A stretch of DNA of 39,650 nucleotides, from contig JAHLKH010000216.1 of NCBI GenBank assembly GCA_025526915.1, positions 1 to 39,650 of the forward strand, in the 5' to 3' direction. Origin of the DNA: Entophlyctis helioformis (lineage: Eukaryota; Chytridiomycota; Chytridiomycetes; Chytridiales; Chytriomycetaceae). The position numbers and the translations under genes are program-made. The notes under the pieces were generated by a model. It had not been told where the DNA came from. It saw only the letters and a program-made list of their open reading frames with translations, and did no database searches. How positions within the stretch are numbered: the stretch's first letter is position 1; the number at the start of each line of letters is the position of its first letter. Below, piece after piece: positions 1 through 10,100 of this stretch.

Positions 1-31
1 TCGCCCGGACTTGGCTTGGCCCTGTTGTTGT

Positions 32-153
32 AGTCGTATCCAAGCCGTAAGCCTGTATACTCACTGCCCCTCTGCCACCAGGTCTGTGCATGAGTCTCAA
101 TGAAGTCGTATCCAAGCCGTTAGCCTGTATACTCACTGCCCCTCTGCCACCAG
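32..153. repeat. Direct duplication of a 50-bp unit
   Basis: Positions 32-81 and 104-153 are the same 50-bp sequence with one mismatch (gtaagcc versus gttagcc), period 72 bp. The inner part of the unit (atactcactgcccc) reappears in reverse complement at 2019-2144. Confidence 0.9.
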
Positions 154-369
154 ACAGCCAGCCGCTCTCGACGAGGACAGTTACAGCCATGGTTGTTATG
201 GGGATGTTTTTGCTGGTCGCTGTTGCTGCAGTGTGCTGTGGACCATGTGCTGCACGACCTGGCTGAGTGCTGTGCCAGCAAGGTAGAGCCAGACGGCACA
301 GCCTAGCTTGAGCATTTTCAAGTAGTAGCGGACCGTCATGTTGCGTGGTGCTGGTGCGTGGGATGGGGC

Positions 370-395
370 GTGTGTGTGTGTGTGTGTGTGTGTGT
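370..395. repeat. GT microsatellite
   Basis: An uninterrupted GT dinucleotide tract, followed after one TT interruption by a few more GT units. Its environment is non-coding. Confidence 0.9.
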
Positions 396-580
396 TGGTG
401 TGTGTATCTGTTTGTTTGCGGGCAAACACGGCGCGTTCCAAAGTGGCGCGCTTTGATCAGATCTGATGGGCGGAGTTGAACTTTTCATTGCATGAAAACA
501 GAGAGCGAGTGGATAGAGAGCGAGCATGTCAGAGTTCCTGCTCGAGTGCAGCGAAGGCACAGGGAACTGCGGGTTTGGCT

Positions 581-720
581 GCGGCACAGACAAAGGGAGA
601 AGAGCTGTCAGACGACAGCGTCTGAGGCAGGCAATTGAATGTGTATTGTAAGAAGTACCTGCGGCACAGACAAAGGGAGAAGAGCTGTCAGACGACAGCG
701 TCTGAGGCAGGCAATTGAAT
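581..720. repeat. Perfect 60-bp direct duplication
   Basis: Positions 581-640 and 661-720 are identical over 60 bp, with a 20-bp spacer between them (period 80). The perfect identity indicates a very recent event. Confidence 0.93.
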
Positions 721-1085
721 AGAACAGCAAGGGGAAGGCAAAGACGCAAGACACAGAATTGGAAAAGCCAACAGACAATAATCTAACAAGGGGGGAGAGA
801 TGGAGAGGTGGATTGGATGGAAGAGGGAAAGGTGGAGAGGTGGACAGATCGGGGCCGAGAGGGTGAACATGGTCAACAGACACATGAACAGGTGGACAAG
901 CCGGATGGTGCGGCGATCAGGATGGAAAGGCGACAGCAGCTGCGAGATCGTGCCGGTGGTGACCGAGCTGACGTGCATGGCCGTGTTGGTGTAAGCTGAT
1001 CCGAATGTGGTCAGAGCCGTACGGTGTAGGGTGGCGGCTGATGGCTGGTCAGGGACGCAGTGTGGGTTCAAGTGGCGATCCAAAA

Positions 1086-1556
1086 GGGATCCCACCCCAG
1101 ACTCCTCTCGCAAGAGGCACCGAGCATGGCCTGGATACCCGGTCCAGGAGCTGATGCTGAGCTACAGATGTGCAACGTGCTGGGGCCGGTGTCTGCAGGC
1201 TGCAGCCGATGGATGCTGATGCTGAGACCAATGGCGGCTGGGTGGCTGAGGCGGCTGATGCTGCCAAGGCCAAGGTGATGAACGCGCCCGTCGACGAGAA
1301 GATCGTGCTGCAGAAGCAGCGAGGCACAAGCCGATCCAGTGGTGGTTGATATGGTGGACAATGCAGCTGTGGCAGATGCAGGCCGTGCCGTGCTGACGCG
1401 AATGCCGATACTGACGTGCTGATCCAGATGTGGACAGGACTGATCGGCGTGGTTGTGGCGGCTGACGAAAGTTGCAGCGGTGCAGTTGAGGGTGTAAGTG
1501 GTGATCGGCTGTGGATCCCGCCCCAACTCCTCTCACAGGAGGCACAGAGCATGCCT
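1086..1556. repeat. Diverged direct repeat, period about 425 bp
   Basis: The segments at 1086-1135 and 1512-1556 align well (both contain ggatccc, then cctctc, then gaggcac and gagcatg) and are followed by similar CTGATGCTG-rich sequence. Only these cores are clearly alike; the rest is degraded. Confidence 0.6.
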
Positions 1557-2018
1557 GGAGACAATGTCCAGAAGCAGATGCGGCGACAAGCAGGTGGAGC
1601 TGATGCTGGCGAGCGAGCTGATGCTGGCAGATATCAAACCATGCGACGGAAGGCGAGTGTGAGGCGGCTGTAAAGAGGCATAGGATGCCAGAGCCGGTGG
1701 GTGGATGACGACACTGCCCACTGCCAGCTGCTGACCAAGACGCATGAAAAAAAAAGTGCGCTGGTGCACAGCGGCCAGTGTCGACAAGCGGATGCCGTGA
1801 GAGCACAGGAGCGTTGAGACGAGGACGTCCAGTGTGCGAGACTCGAGGCGCAACTCCGCAGGGCCTGGGTGGCAAGACTGCCGACCGCCAGCAGGCCCTG
1901 GTTCCAGCCGAGGCAGCAGAGGCGGCGAGGATGTCCAGCCAAGCTCACCAATGCTGCCCCGACCGAAAAAAAAGTTGGGTTCTTGCTGTAGTACTGGGCC
2001 TCCAGGCGGACTTGCCGG

Positions 2019-2144
2019 CTGGTCTCGGGGCAGTGAGTATGCACGCAGGGGAACGGCGGGCAGACGACTACTTCATTGGGAGGCAGCACAGACCTGGTCT
2101 CGGGGCAGTGAGTATGCACGCAGGGGAACGGCGGGCAGACGACT
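2019..2144. repeat. Direct 51-bp duplication, inverted relative to the left-end repeat
   Basis: Positions 2019-2069 and 2094-2144 are identical 51-bp units, period 75. Their beginning (gcacagacctggt, then ggggcagtgagtat) matches the reverse complement of the repeat near 57-93, so the first 2.1 kb is bordered by inverted, internally duplicated sequence. Confidence 0.85.
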
Positions 2145-2198
2145 GCAAGAACGGGGGAAACCAGAGCGGCCGGTGCGGCCCGACAATGTCTGTCCGGT

Positions 2199-2231
2199 CA
2201 CGTGGGTCACGTGGATCACGTGGATCACGTG
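2199..2231. promoter_or_regulatory. Four CACGTG boxes at 9-bp spacing
   Basis: CACGTG occurs at 2199, 2208, 2217 and 2226, exactly 9 bp apart, inside repeated GATCACGTG-like units. CACGTG is the classical palindromic E-box bound by bHLH factors. The array lies just upstream of the Fanzor F1 reading frame. A related palindrome (ATCACGTGAT) lies in the 3' flank of F3 at 37226-37235, and TCACGTGA lies in F2 near 26074, so the motif may belong to the element itself (protein-binding or end sequence) rather than to a host promoter. Function is inferred. Confidence 0.5.
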
Positions 2232-2355
2232 ACCGCGACCGAGCATCCGTTACAAGTTGTGTGATCTCGCAGGCTCATCCCTCAAGTTGTGTCCGCAGCC
2301 TGCAGGCCGCGATCCGTTTGTCCTCATTACTGAGACCACCCTCTTTTGGGCGGTG

Positions 2356-4557
2356 ATGAGGACAAAGGATGAGCGCATCCGTGGCAATCAGGATCCTGCT
2401 TTGCAGGCATTGAGACTACAGCTTCTGGCTGCACTTGGTTGGTCGCACTGCCTGTATATGCCATGTGTACACAATTTGATGCTGACACTGCACTTGTCTC
2501 CAAGGCTACAAAGATGCCAAGTCAGCTCTTGCGTCATCCAACAAGGATATCCAAGACGCATTCAGCGCAAGTCGCGAGGTTTGCATCTTTGACATCCTTC
2601 TCCCAGGTCTCCGCCCCAAGAAAGGTCGCTTCCAGACACCTTCAGAAGCCAAAGATGAGATGGACGCGGTTGCCGATGCCACAGCCAAGGCGACGCGAGA
2701 GGCCGATGAGCAGGGTCTGGTTGGCAAGGAGCGCGAGAAGCATATCAAGGCTGAGATTGATGCTGTGCGTCCAGCAAGACCAGCCAAGGCGATCCTACTT
2801 GGCAGCATCATGACGGATGGATACAGCATCTACCAGCTGGCACTGGACTGCCGCACAAACCGTCCAGAGTCACCTCGCAGTATGTGGCGTGCTTGAATGC
2901 GATGGTGCACACATGGATTCTGACTGCCGCCTTGATCTGCAGATCCCAACGCAGCGTCTTCAGGCGAGCAGCCATGGCTTGTTGACGAGGCTGATGGCGA
3001 GCCTGATTACATTAACGGCGAATGTGAGTTGCTGTGCCAATCCAGACAAGCACTTGTTGTCCACACCGACTGACATGCCATCCACAGCCGCCAATCCAGC
3101 CAACCCATCAGCCACCAAGCCAAAAGTGACCAATCCTGTAAGCCACTTGCATGCCAACCTCGCGCATTGGTGCACATGCATTGCACATCCCTCACTCATT
3201 CCATGGCACGACAGGGCAAGCGCAACTTTTACGCCTCACAGCGACTGCGCGACATCATCAACGCCAACAATCTGTTCACTGACCAAGGCTACCAGACTGT
3301 TCGCGTTGTCAGCTTTGATTGGGGCCAGCGGTACCTGTATGGCGCGTCCAGCATCTTGGTTGATCTCAGAGACTTTTCGTATAAGCTCGAGGCCAACTAC
3401 GTGCTCTCCTCTGGCATGGCACATGCTGAGCGCATCTTTCAGCGGTGGTATGCATGCAATGACTCTGCCACACGCACTCTTGACCAGATCAACTCACAGT
3501 GCCTGCCTCTTGTGCCAGGCTCAACAATCGATATGCCAAGGCAGCCGACATCCAGGCGGCCATTGCATTCAAGACAGCAAAGCATGCTGATCCAAACGCC
3601 ACAGCAGGCGAGAGAGCCTTTTGGGATCTGCGTTGCCATGCGTACTGCACGCCATTCCTGAATGCACGGGTACGTTTCTCTGGTTCTGGATGTCCATTGA
3701 CATGGCTGCCAAGCTGCTTGATTGCCTGCTGATTGCACTGGATGGCATGGCGTGGCATGGCATTCCACAGAAGGTCAAGGCCAAGCGGTTCACCATGCGC
3801 AGCAGCCGCACGTCTGATCGCGGAAACGCTCTTGAGGGCATCATGAAGCTGGCAGGATCGACCACTGGAAAGCGCGCATCTGCTGCGTCTCAAGGCCGCT
3901 GTGACAAGCCAACAGAGGACAACATTCCCGTTGTCTGGGCATTTGGCATCGACTTTACAGGCCAAGGTGGCCGGCAAGCTGTGTTTGAGAAGTTTCTCAT
4001 CAGGCATCTGCGGTCGTCTGGATATGCCTATGTGCGTCTGATGCCATGCCATCCATCTATCCATCTGTGCACCAATTGACACGATCATGCACACACACAC
4101 ACAGATCTACCGCTGCAACGAGAACCTGACCAGCCAGATGTGCCCGCAGTGCAAGCAGCGGATCCCAGACAAGAACCGCACCAACCTGCGACGCTACGAG
4201 TGCATACCATGCAAGACTGTCTACCACCGTGATGTGCTTGGTGCCACCAACATCGGGATGGTTGCACTGTGGCATCTGCTCTTTGGACACCGGCCGCTCT
4301 ACTTGACGCACACCAAAGCCGACAGCAATCCAGCCACGCCAGAGCACCTCAAAGCATCGCAAGAATGCATACTGCCATCAAGCTGCGTGCACGAAATGCT
4401 CCGTCTGTTGTCCCACAGCCTCAAACGCGGAAACACTTCAAGTCGCATGTGGCCTCATGGGACCAGATCAGCCTGCCGTCCTGTGGCGTTCAAGACACGG
4501 TCCATCCGTCGTCCAGCAGCGACCAACACGCAGACAGCCTGCCCTCAAGTCACTTGA
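2356..4557 (+). CDS. Fanzor (TnpB-like RuvC nuclease), spliced, apparently intact
   Basis: Fanzors are eukaryotic relatives of TnpB/Cas12, which cut DNA guided by an RNA made from the element's 3' end. Eight exons splice in phase: 2356-2437, 2505-2879, 2964-3023, 3088-3137, 3215-3447, 3519-3669, 3771-4031, 4105-4557, giving 554 residues with no stop. Visible motifs are a TDG segment (131-133), a RuvC-I aspartate in SFDWGQRYLYGAS (D224), a candidate RuvC-II acid in WAFGIDFTGQGG (D378), a CPQC...CIPC zinc ribbon (C417, C420, C437, C440), and RuvC-III in HRDVLGATNI (D447). Introns are 64-101 nt; the last one ends in a CA-repeat before its AG acceptor. The start is the least certain part: I chose the ATG at 2356, because F3 differs upstream by one base and an earlier exon cannot be excluded. 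Family assignment is strong; activity is inferred from the intact frame. Confidence 0.85.
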
Positions 4558-4589
4558 CCTGCATCCCACACAGTGACTTGTTTGGCTAC

Positions 4590-4700
4590 CAACTTTGAAT
4601 CGGGGACCTCCCGATCGACCTAACGGGTCACTTTTTCTAACGATAAAGGTGAGACCCTCGTTGGATGTGCCTCGCCCGCCTGTCGTCGCATGCTCGTTGC
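4590..4700 (+). ncRNA. Predicted Fanzor guide-RNA scaffold of F1 (3' region)
   Basis: Beginning 33 nt after the stop codon there are three consecutive stem-loops: ATCGGG/CCCGAT (4599-4615), GACC-TAACG-GGTC (4617-4629), and TCACTTT pairing with AAAGGTGA just after it (one bulged or wobble G). The following block (ggatgtgcctcgcccgcctg onward) is nearly identical in F3. Stems are kept while loops vary between copies. In known Fanzor and TnpB systems the guide RNA overlaps the end of the gene and extends through the element's 3' end, with the guide taken from the flank. The RNA itself is inferred; the structure is seen. Confidence 0.6.
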
Positions 4701-4857
4701 TGACTCGAACCTTCCATCGTGTGATATATGGGTTTGCATTCGTCGCCTCTTGGGTCGAATCCAATTCCAAAACGCTTGGTAATTGTATCTTTATCGGGCC
4801 GGAATATCGGGCCGAAAGCTTATTCGAGTAAGACGTTTTGGTGGAAACACAAAGAGA

Positions 4858-6167
4858 ATGTAGTGGTTGAGCACGCTCGATCCATACGCGCCGATTCCCG
4901 TCAGTAGATGCCACCTGCCATGCAAAGACACGCCAATGCGAGGATGGTCAGCAGACGGATCGCACTCCTGGCTGGCATGCTGCTCACGGATGCGCTTACC
5001 ATGAGTGCAGCTGGCCAACAACGCGCAGAGGAAACCCAGCATGAGCACGCCACTCTCGAACGGCCACGCAGTTGAGGTTCTCGATGTTCCACAGAACAAA
5101 CCTGCACAGATCGTTGGTCAACTTGTGAGGAGCACCACAGCGCCAACCGTCCAAGGAATGCCATGGCTGCCTACCCAGTAATGTACGTCGTAAAGCTAGC
5201 CACAAACAGAATGACCAGCGTGCGTGTCTCCTTTGGATGGGTGTCGACATCTTGAGCAGGTGTCGAATCGGCAGTATCACTGTCGCCGCCACCAGCAGCC
5301 CATACGACACTTCGTGGAAGACGGGGTTCCTGATCTGCACATAAATGGCCGTGACGGCAACCGAATACACGACCAATCCAGCAGTGACCGCAAGTGTGCC
5401 TCGCTCAGGCGGCCACATGAGTGCAAGCACAAACACGACACGCATGTGCTGCGCAGGGTCCGTGGCAAGCAGATGCGGTGTGAGTGCGATGCGTGTATGC
5501 TGCGACAGCCTCCGGCCAGGCTGCTCACAGACCGCGCAGCCACAGAGATCTGCTGCAGGTGCACACACCCGTAGATCATGGGCAGCTCATCCGACAGCTG
5601 CATCGTGTACGTGAGAGTGGCGTGAAAGGCAAAGCTTCCTGCACATTGCCAGAGGCGTCAGTTGGGTGCAGTCTCGCAGACGTGCTGTCATCACAAGAGG
5701 TGCGGGGACAGGGGCGGGACAGCTGGGTCGCGCTGGTCTGCAGTGGCACACACACACACACACCTGCTCCAACGACTGCAAGAGCCAGATACATTGCGTA
5801 GATGCGAGCCTCGCTCTTGGTTTGCCAGCTGGACCAGACACCAACCAGTGCAGCCGCAGGGAAGATGAGGTTGGACCACGTATTCCACCACTCTGCAATG
5901 TAGTCTGCACGTTGCGTCGTCGCCAACAGGCGAGTTTGTCGTGTCTTGTGAGCGTGAATGCATGCAAGGCACAGACCACCTGCAATGCCATTCAACCACA
6001 CATACAGGAAACAGTGTAGTTCTCCTCGCACCAGTCCAGGGTCGCTGTCACGGGCCTGCACTGGAGAGTCAGCCGCCGCTCTCTGCGCACGCCCATCCAG
6101 CATACGCAATGGCGCATGCACACCCCCAGTAGCCATCGTTGCCAGCAGGCGGCAGGTTGAAGCCCAT
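4858..6167 (-). pseudogene. Alkaline ceramidase, truncated and frameshifted copy A
   Basis: This has the same exon plan as the intact copy at 34929-36399: start ATG at 6167 (MGFNLPPAGNDGYWG), DWCEENY, the FHATL and DELPM blocks, and the HSW/WHLLTG junction. It is broken in two ways. First, one base is missing in the codons after HLLKMS (near 5247: gtcgacatc instead of gtcagacatc), shifting the frame within exon 5. A +1/-1 pair near 5437-5474 compensates itself and changes a short stretch. Second, homology stops after NHY at 4858, where unrelated sequence next to Fanzor F1 begins, so the last 33 or so residues are missing. The intron at 5763 starts in a short GT tract. A damaged transcript could still be made; a functional enzyme is unlikely. 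Confidence 0.85.
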
Positions 6168-6905
6168 CGATCTGTCCAAGTGTCGAGGCACAAGCCGCAA
6201 GCTGTCGAAAAATGCAGCCGTTTATGTCACCCTCCAGCCAATGCGAATGGGCAACAAAGGCGGTGGCAGAATCACGATGGGCTCCAGGTCGCTGTCGCTG
6301 TCGCTGGCACTGCCGTCGCTTCCCAATCGTGTCCGTGACGGCGACCTTGATCTGCGGCGACGTTGGCTGTGGCTGCGGCCATCACGACGTCCCTCTCGCA
6401 TTGGGCGATGATTGCCGGCTCTGGCTGCCCCTCCTGCTGCTGCCGCCGCTGCTGCTGCCGCCGCTGCTGCTGCTGCCGTGGTGGCGAAGCCAGGAGCCAG
6501 CATCCCCCACGACAGATCGTCTTCCCGTTTCGAGGCTGCTGCGGATGACGACAATGACAATGATGCACGATCAGCGTGAGACATGACATGCCTTGGTCGA
6601 TCCCTTCCAGACTGCCTGCGTCCATGCGATGGGCCGTCGTCCCAGCGGCCGCCGTTGTAGTCGTCGTCACGGCTGCCGTGGGCCAGCTGTGGCTCCTTAA
6701 AGTTCTCTGCAACGCACTCCATGCACACGAGCTCCTCTCGGGCCTTCTTGAGCTGGCTGGCTGAAAACTGGCCCTTGGCTTTGACTTGATCGCATTGGCT
6801 GCACACTCGGCTGGCGCTGTCCGACAACTGGCAGCCTTGGCAGAGCAGCATCTGGTCGTTGCCTCCGGCATCAAGCCAGTTGGTCACATACGGCAGCATC
6901 GTGAC
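4858..6905. repeat. Copy A of a 2-kb direct segmental duplication
   Basis: This segment matches 35026-37137 in the same orientation at roughly 99% identity, with few substitutions and several single-base indels. The largest difference is a CA tract of 17 nt here versus 79 nt there. It starts immediately right of Fanzor F1 sequence and ends inside the Stc1-like gene, which continues only in this copy. Confidence 0.95.
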
Positions 6906-6971
6906 CCGGCCATGGCACTTGCGGCACCACAGCCTGCGGTGTTCGTCCTCGTCATCATCGTAGTCAAACAT
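6222..6971 (-). CDS. Stc1-like zinc-binding protein with polyalanine and RS-rich tail
   Basis: A single-exon gene of 249 residues, starting MFDYDDD. The frame is open 26 codons further upstream, but the acidic start is preferred because the upstream part looks like leader. The N-terminal third carries four CxxC pairs (CRKC, CQGC, CSQC, CMEC) around residues 15-80, with QFSASQLKK between the third and fourth, closely resembling the Stc1 domain. In fission yeast Stc1 links the RNAi machinery to the H3K9 methyltransferase complex. A polyalanine run of about 15 follows (GCN repeats on the DNA), then RDGRSHSQRRRRSRSPSR, a basic RS-like segment suited to nucleic-acid binding. It shares a 136-bp divergent promoter with the kinase gene and lies 54 bp upstream of ceramidase copy A. 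Domain call is moderate; its role in heterochromatin is only by analogy. Confidence 0.6.
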   Translation of the reverse strand: MFDYDDDEDEHRRLWCRKCHGRVTMLPYVTNWLDAGGNDQMLLCQGCQLSDSASRVCSQCDQVKAKGQFSASQLKKAREELVCMECVAENFKEPQLAHGSRDDDYNGGRWDDGPSHGRRQSGRDRPRHVMSHADRASLSLSSSAAASKREDDLSWGMLAPGFATTAAAAAAAAAAAAAAGGAARAGNHRPMREGRRDGRSHSQRRRRSRSPSRTRLGSDGSASDSDSDLEPIVILPPPLLPIRIGWRVT

Positions 6972-7107
6972 AGTCGTTTTGTCGTTTTGTTGTTGGCGAA
7001 GAAGCGAGCGGGCCCTGCGCGGGCTAACAAACGCGCAACAACACAGCAAGGCTGTTGGCAGTGTTGGCCGTGCCCCATCCTTCCCGGCGCTTCATCAACT
7101 GAACTGA
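6972..7107. promoter_or_regulatory. Divergent intergenic promoter region
   Basis: 136 bp separate the start codons of the Stc1-like gene (-) and the kinase gene (+). Both promoters must lie here or overlap the genes. I see no clear TATA box. Confidence 0.5.
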
Positions 7108-10100
7108 ATGCCGTGCTCGTCTGCCTGTCCACGCATCAGCACGTCGATGGCAACAACAGCAGCAGTCCCACCACAAGACAGTCTTGCATCCAGCTGTGCG
7201 ATGCAGCACAGTGACATGCTTGTTACTGGCAACCGTCACGGCCATCAGGCATGCCTTGAACAAGACAGACTTGAAAAGCCGGACGCGTTTGGCCCCGCCC
7301 ATCCGCAGCAGCAATATGCCGGCCTCCCAGCCCATGAGTTTGGCGTCGGCTCGCTGGACTTCAGCTTGGGAGAGCAGCAGTACGACTTTCATGCTGCCGT
7401 CGACGCCGTGGCCAGTAGCGCGGCAGCCTCGGCCATCGCCAATGCATCTTCTCGGCCAGCCTCGCAGCTCCAAGAAGCCTTGTACGCAGTCATTGTCTCT
7501 CCAGACTCAACGGCCGCATCTCGCGACGCGTCCACTATTCCGCCACGCGTCACCAACAACAATCCCAGCCCAACGGCCAGCAACAACAACAACGGCAACA
7601 ACAACAATGGCAAGATCTCGCTGGCCAAGCCTCCCCACCCTCGATCAGGCGCGATGGCATTGAACCCCCTCCAATCCGAATCGCCTGTTGCTGGTGCAGA
7701 GACCGCTGCAAGCCTACCAACCTGTTCGCCAACGCAGGCAACCTTGCCTAATCTTGGCGATAATGCACGCCTGCTTTCACACTCGGACTCCTCTGCGACC
7801 TTTGTTGAAAAGGACCAGCAAGCCCAGGGAAACCGTGCGGATCCTCAACACCAGCGCCTCTTGTCCAACTCCACCGCGCCTAGCAGCCCTGCGACTCCCT
7901 TGGAATCAACCTCTGGTAGCCTTCTTCCGCCTGCTTCACCAGCTGCTGTAGAAGTGGCGTCTGCAGCTGCATTACATCCAACCGGAGACCGGCCTATCTC
8001 TGCAACGTCAGTCGCAAACCAATCTGTTAACCCGGACGAGGCGTTGGCGCAGACCCCTGCGAAAGCGTACCTGCCACCTTCGCCATCAAACAATGACGAA
8101 TCGTCCATGGCATGTAAAGCGACAGGCATGGTCGGCTCGATCGGCACGCAGGACTCTGCAAAGCTGGCTGAAAGCGATGGGGCTCTTGCATGTTCGACCA
8201 CTTGTTCGGCGCAGCCTCATGTCCGCGCTGGGTCAAGCTCCCAGTTGCAAGGACAAAAGGTACCCTTGTCTTTGCCGCTTCAGCATCAGCCCGGCCAGGA
8301 TCAAGGAGATCAACACACAAGCAATCGCGCGTCGCCAAGCCAACCTGCCGGCGCTGGACGCAAGTCCATTGGCGACTGGATTCTGGGAAAGACCATCGGC
8401 GAAGGAAGCTCTGGAAAAGTCAAGCTTGCTGATCACAGCGTGACTGGAGAGAAAGTGGGTGCTCAGACATCGACCGTGTCCGATGCGAATGCCCAACGCT
8501 GGATAATGGGTAGCTGGACGTCCGACCTGCCAGATAAACTGACTTGCATGTGTGCATGTGCGCCATATTTGCTTTCTGCAAATTATCAGTGTGTCGTCAA
8601 GGCCATTCGTCGCCCAAAGCTTGCAACTGGCCTTACAGTCACCGAAACTGATCTCCGCACTTTGGGTCCCGAGGCCCTCAACAAAGTTTACAAGCGCGAG
8701 CTGTACATGATCCGTGAGGCATGCCTTGGAGTGATGCTGGACCACACCAACATCGTCCGTCTGCACTCGGCCGTTCTTGGCGAGAACCATTTCTACTGCT
8801 TCTTCGAGCACGTAGAAGGAGAGGATCTTGTCGATTACATTACTCGCACAGGCAGGATCAAGGAGCGCAAGGCACGGATCATCTTCCGCCAGATCCTGTC
8901 TGCAGTCGGTGGGTTGATTGTCTCCATGATTGGCCGTCTTCTGCATGTGGATTGACACACACTGTGTATGCCTTGCCCGTTCAAGAGTACGCACACCGCA
9001 ACCATGTCGTCCACCGCGACATCAAGCTGGAAAACATTCGATACAATGAGCGGACGGGCGTGGCTAAACTGCTCGACTTTGGCTTTGCATCGTTCCACAG
9101 CGACCGTCAGTTGCTATACACAAACTGCGGTAGCCCATGCTATGCAGCGCCAGAAATCTACGACAACAAGCCATACCGCGGCCCAGAGGTGGATGTGTGG
9201 TCGCTTGGTGTAAGTTGGGCAAGATCTCATCGTGCCCAGTCTCATGCTAAAGCTGCATTTGAATGTGACAGGTGTGCTTGTTTGGCATGGTTACGGGCAC
9301 CCTGCCGTTTGATGGCCCCAGTTTCCGAGTCCTGGCTTCGCGTGTTCGCGCCGGAAAGATCCTCTACCCCACGTACTTGTCAGAAGGTATGCAGCTGAAC
9401 GCCAAAAGGGCAGAATCGGCGGCGCAATGCTCCCGTTTACGCGTGTGGCTCCACTGCCACCAAGCTTGCATATGTATGCATTCAATACAAAGTGCAAACT
9501 AACCAAATCTTCTCGCGTTTGGACTGCTTACTTGTGCATGCTGCGTGATCATGGGCGATCCTTGGCCTTTGCTGGTGTCCTCAGAAATTGAGCACCTTGT
9601 TGGCTCTATGCTAATGATTGTACCACGTCGTCGCGCAACGCTTAACGAGGTCATCCGCCATACATGGATGAATGTGGGGCACAGCACGCTCTGTGTCGAC
9701 TATCTCGAGGATCCGCAGCGTGTGGCCACCAACGTTGTCCATGCCGAATTTGTGGATCGCGTGCTGGCATCCAACATATGCGAGGCCGGATGCACGCTCA
9801 TGCAGGTGCTCAAAGCCAATGTGCCTCGTCGTCGACAACAACTGGAGGATGAGTGGCGCCAACAAGTCGAGCAACAACGCCGGCGAAACGAGCGGCTGCT
9901 TAACCAAGACATGCAAGAACAGCAGCAACAGCAGCAGCAAGCGTACCTCCAAAGCACTGCTCAGCAGAAAATGCACCATCAGCATCAGCACCGGCATCAG
10001 CATCCGCATCAGCACCAGAATCAGCACCAGAACCAGCAAAAGCCGCAAACGTCGGAGCCGCCGTTGGCATCCCAGCATGAAACGACGGTCCATGAATCTC

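Larger units (their letters stand above)
1..2250. other. Gene-poor region made of short duplications
   Basis: I see no convincing protein-coding gene here: open frames on both strands are compositionally biased, overlap one another and resemble no family I recognise. The stretch is instead a patchwork of local duplications (50-60 bp units repeated once, a diverged unit with a period near 425 bp, and a GT microsatellite). Its left and right ends carry related sequence in opposite orientation. It directly precedes the 5' side of Fanzor element F1, so it could be flanking repeat DNA or part of a larger composite element. Confidence 0.6.
2283..4811 (+). mobile_element. Fanzor transposon F1
   Basis: The element was delimited by comparison with F3 on the other strand. 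The two are alignable from about 2283 (where F3 leaves the window) through the coding exons and about 250 bp of non-coding sequence past the stop codon, up to a shared aatatcggg ending near 4811. The unit is a TnpB-like nuclease gene with introns plus a conserved 3' region. The left end is not known because F3 is cut by the window edge. I see no second transposase gene and no clear target-site duplication. On the right, 47 bp of unmatched sequence separates the last shared bases from ceramidase copy A. Confidence 0.75.

Noticed and set aside
104..720. CRISPR-like array
   Set aside because: Only two copies of each unit occur, with unequal spacers, in a eukaryotic genome; these are ordinary local duplications.
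1049..2119. Long minus-strand open frames in the first 2 kb
   Set aside because: They overlap each other in several frames, are rich in His/Ser/Gln from biased composition, run through repeated DNA and show no family motif.
3499..3518. A 20-nt intron (GTGCC...CCAG) in Fanzor F1 and the same in F3
   Set aside because: It restores the frame, but a normal 71-nt intron from GTATGC at 3448 with the same acceptor also does so and joins conserved sequence. The ultra-short intron is unnecessary.
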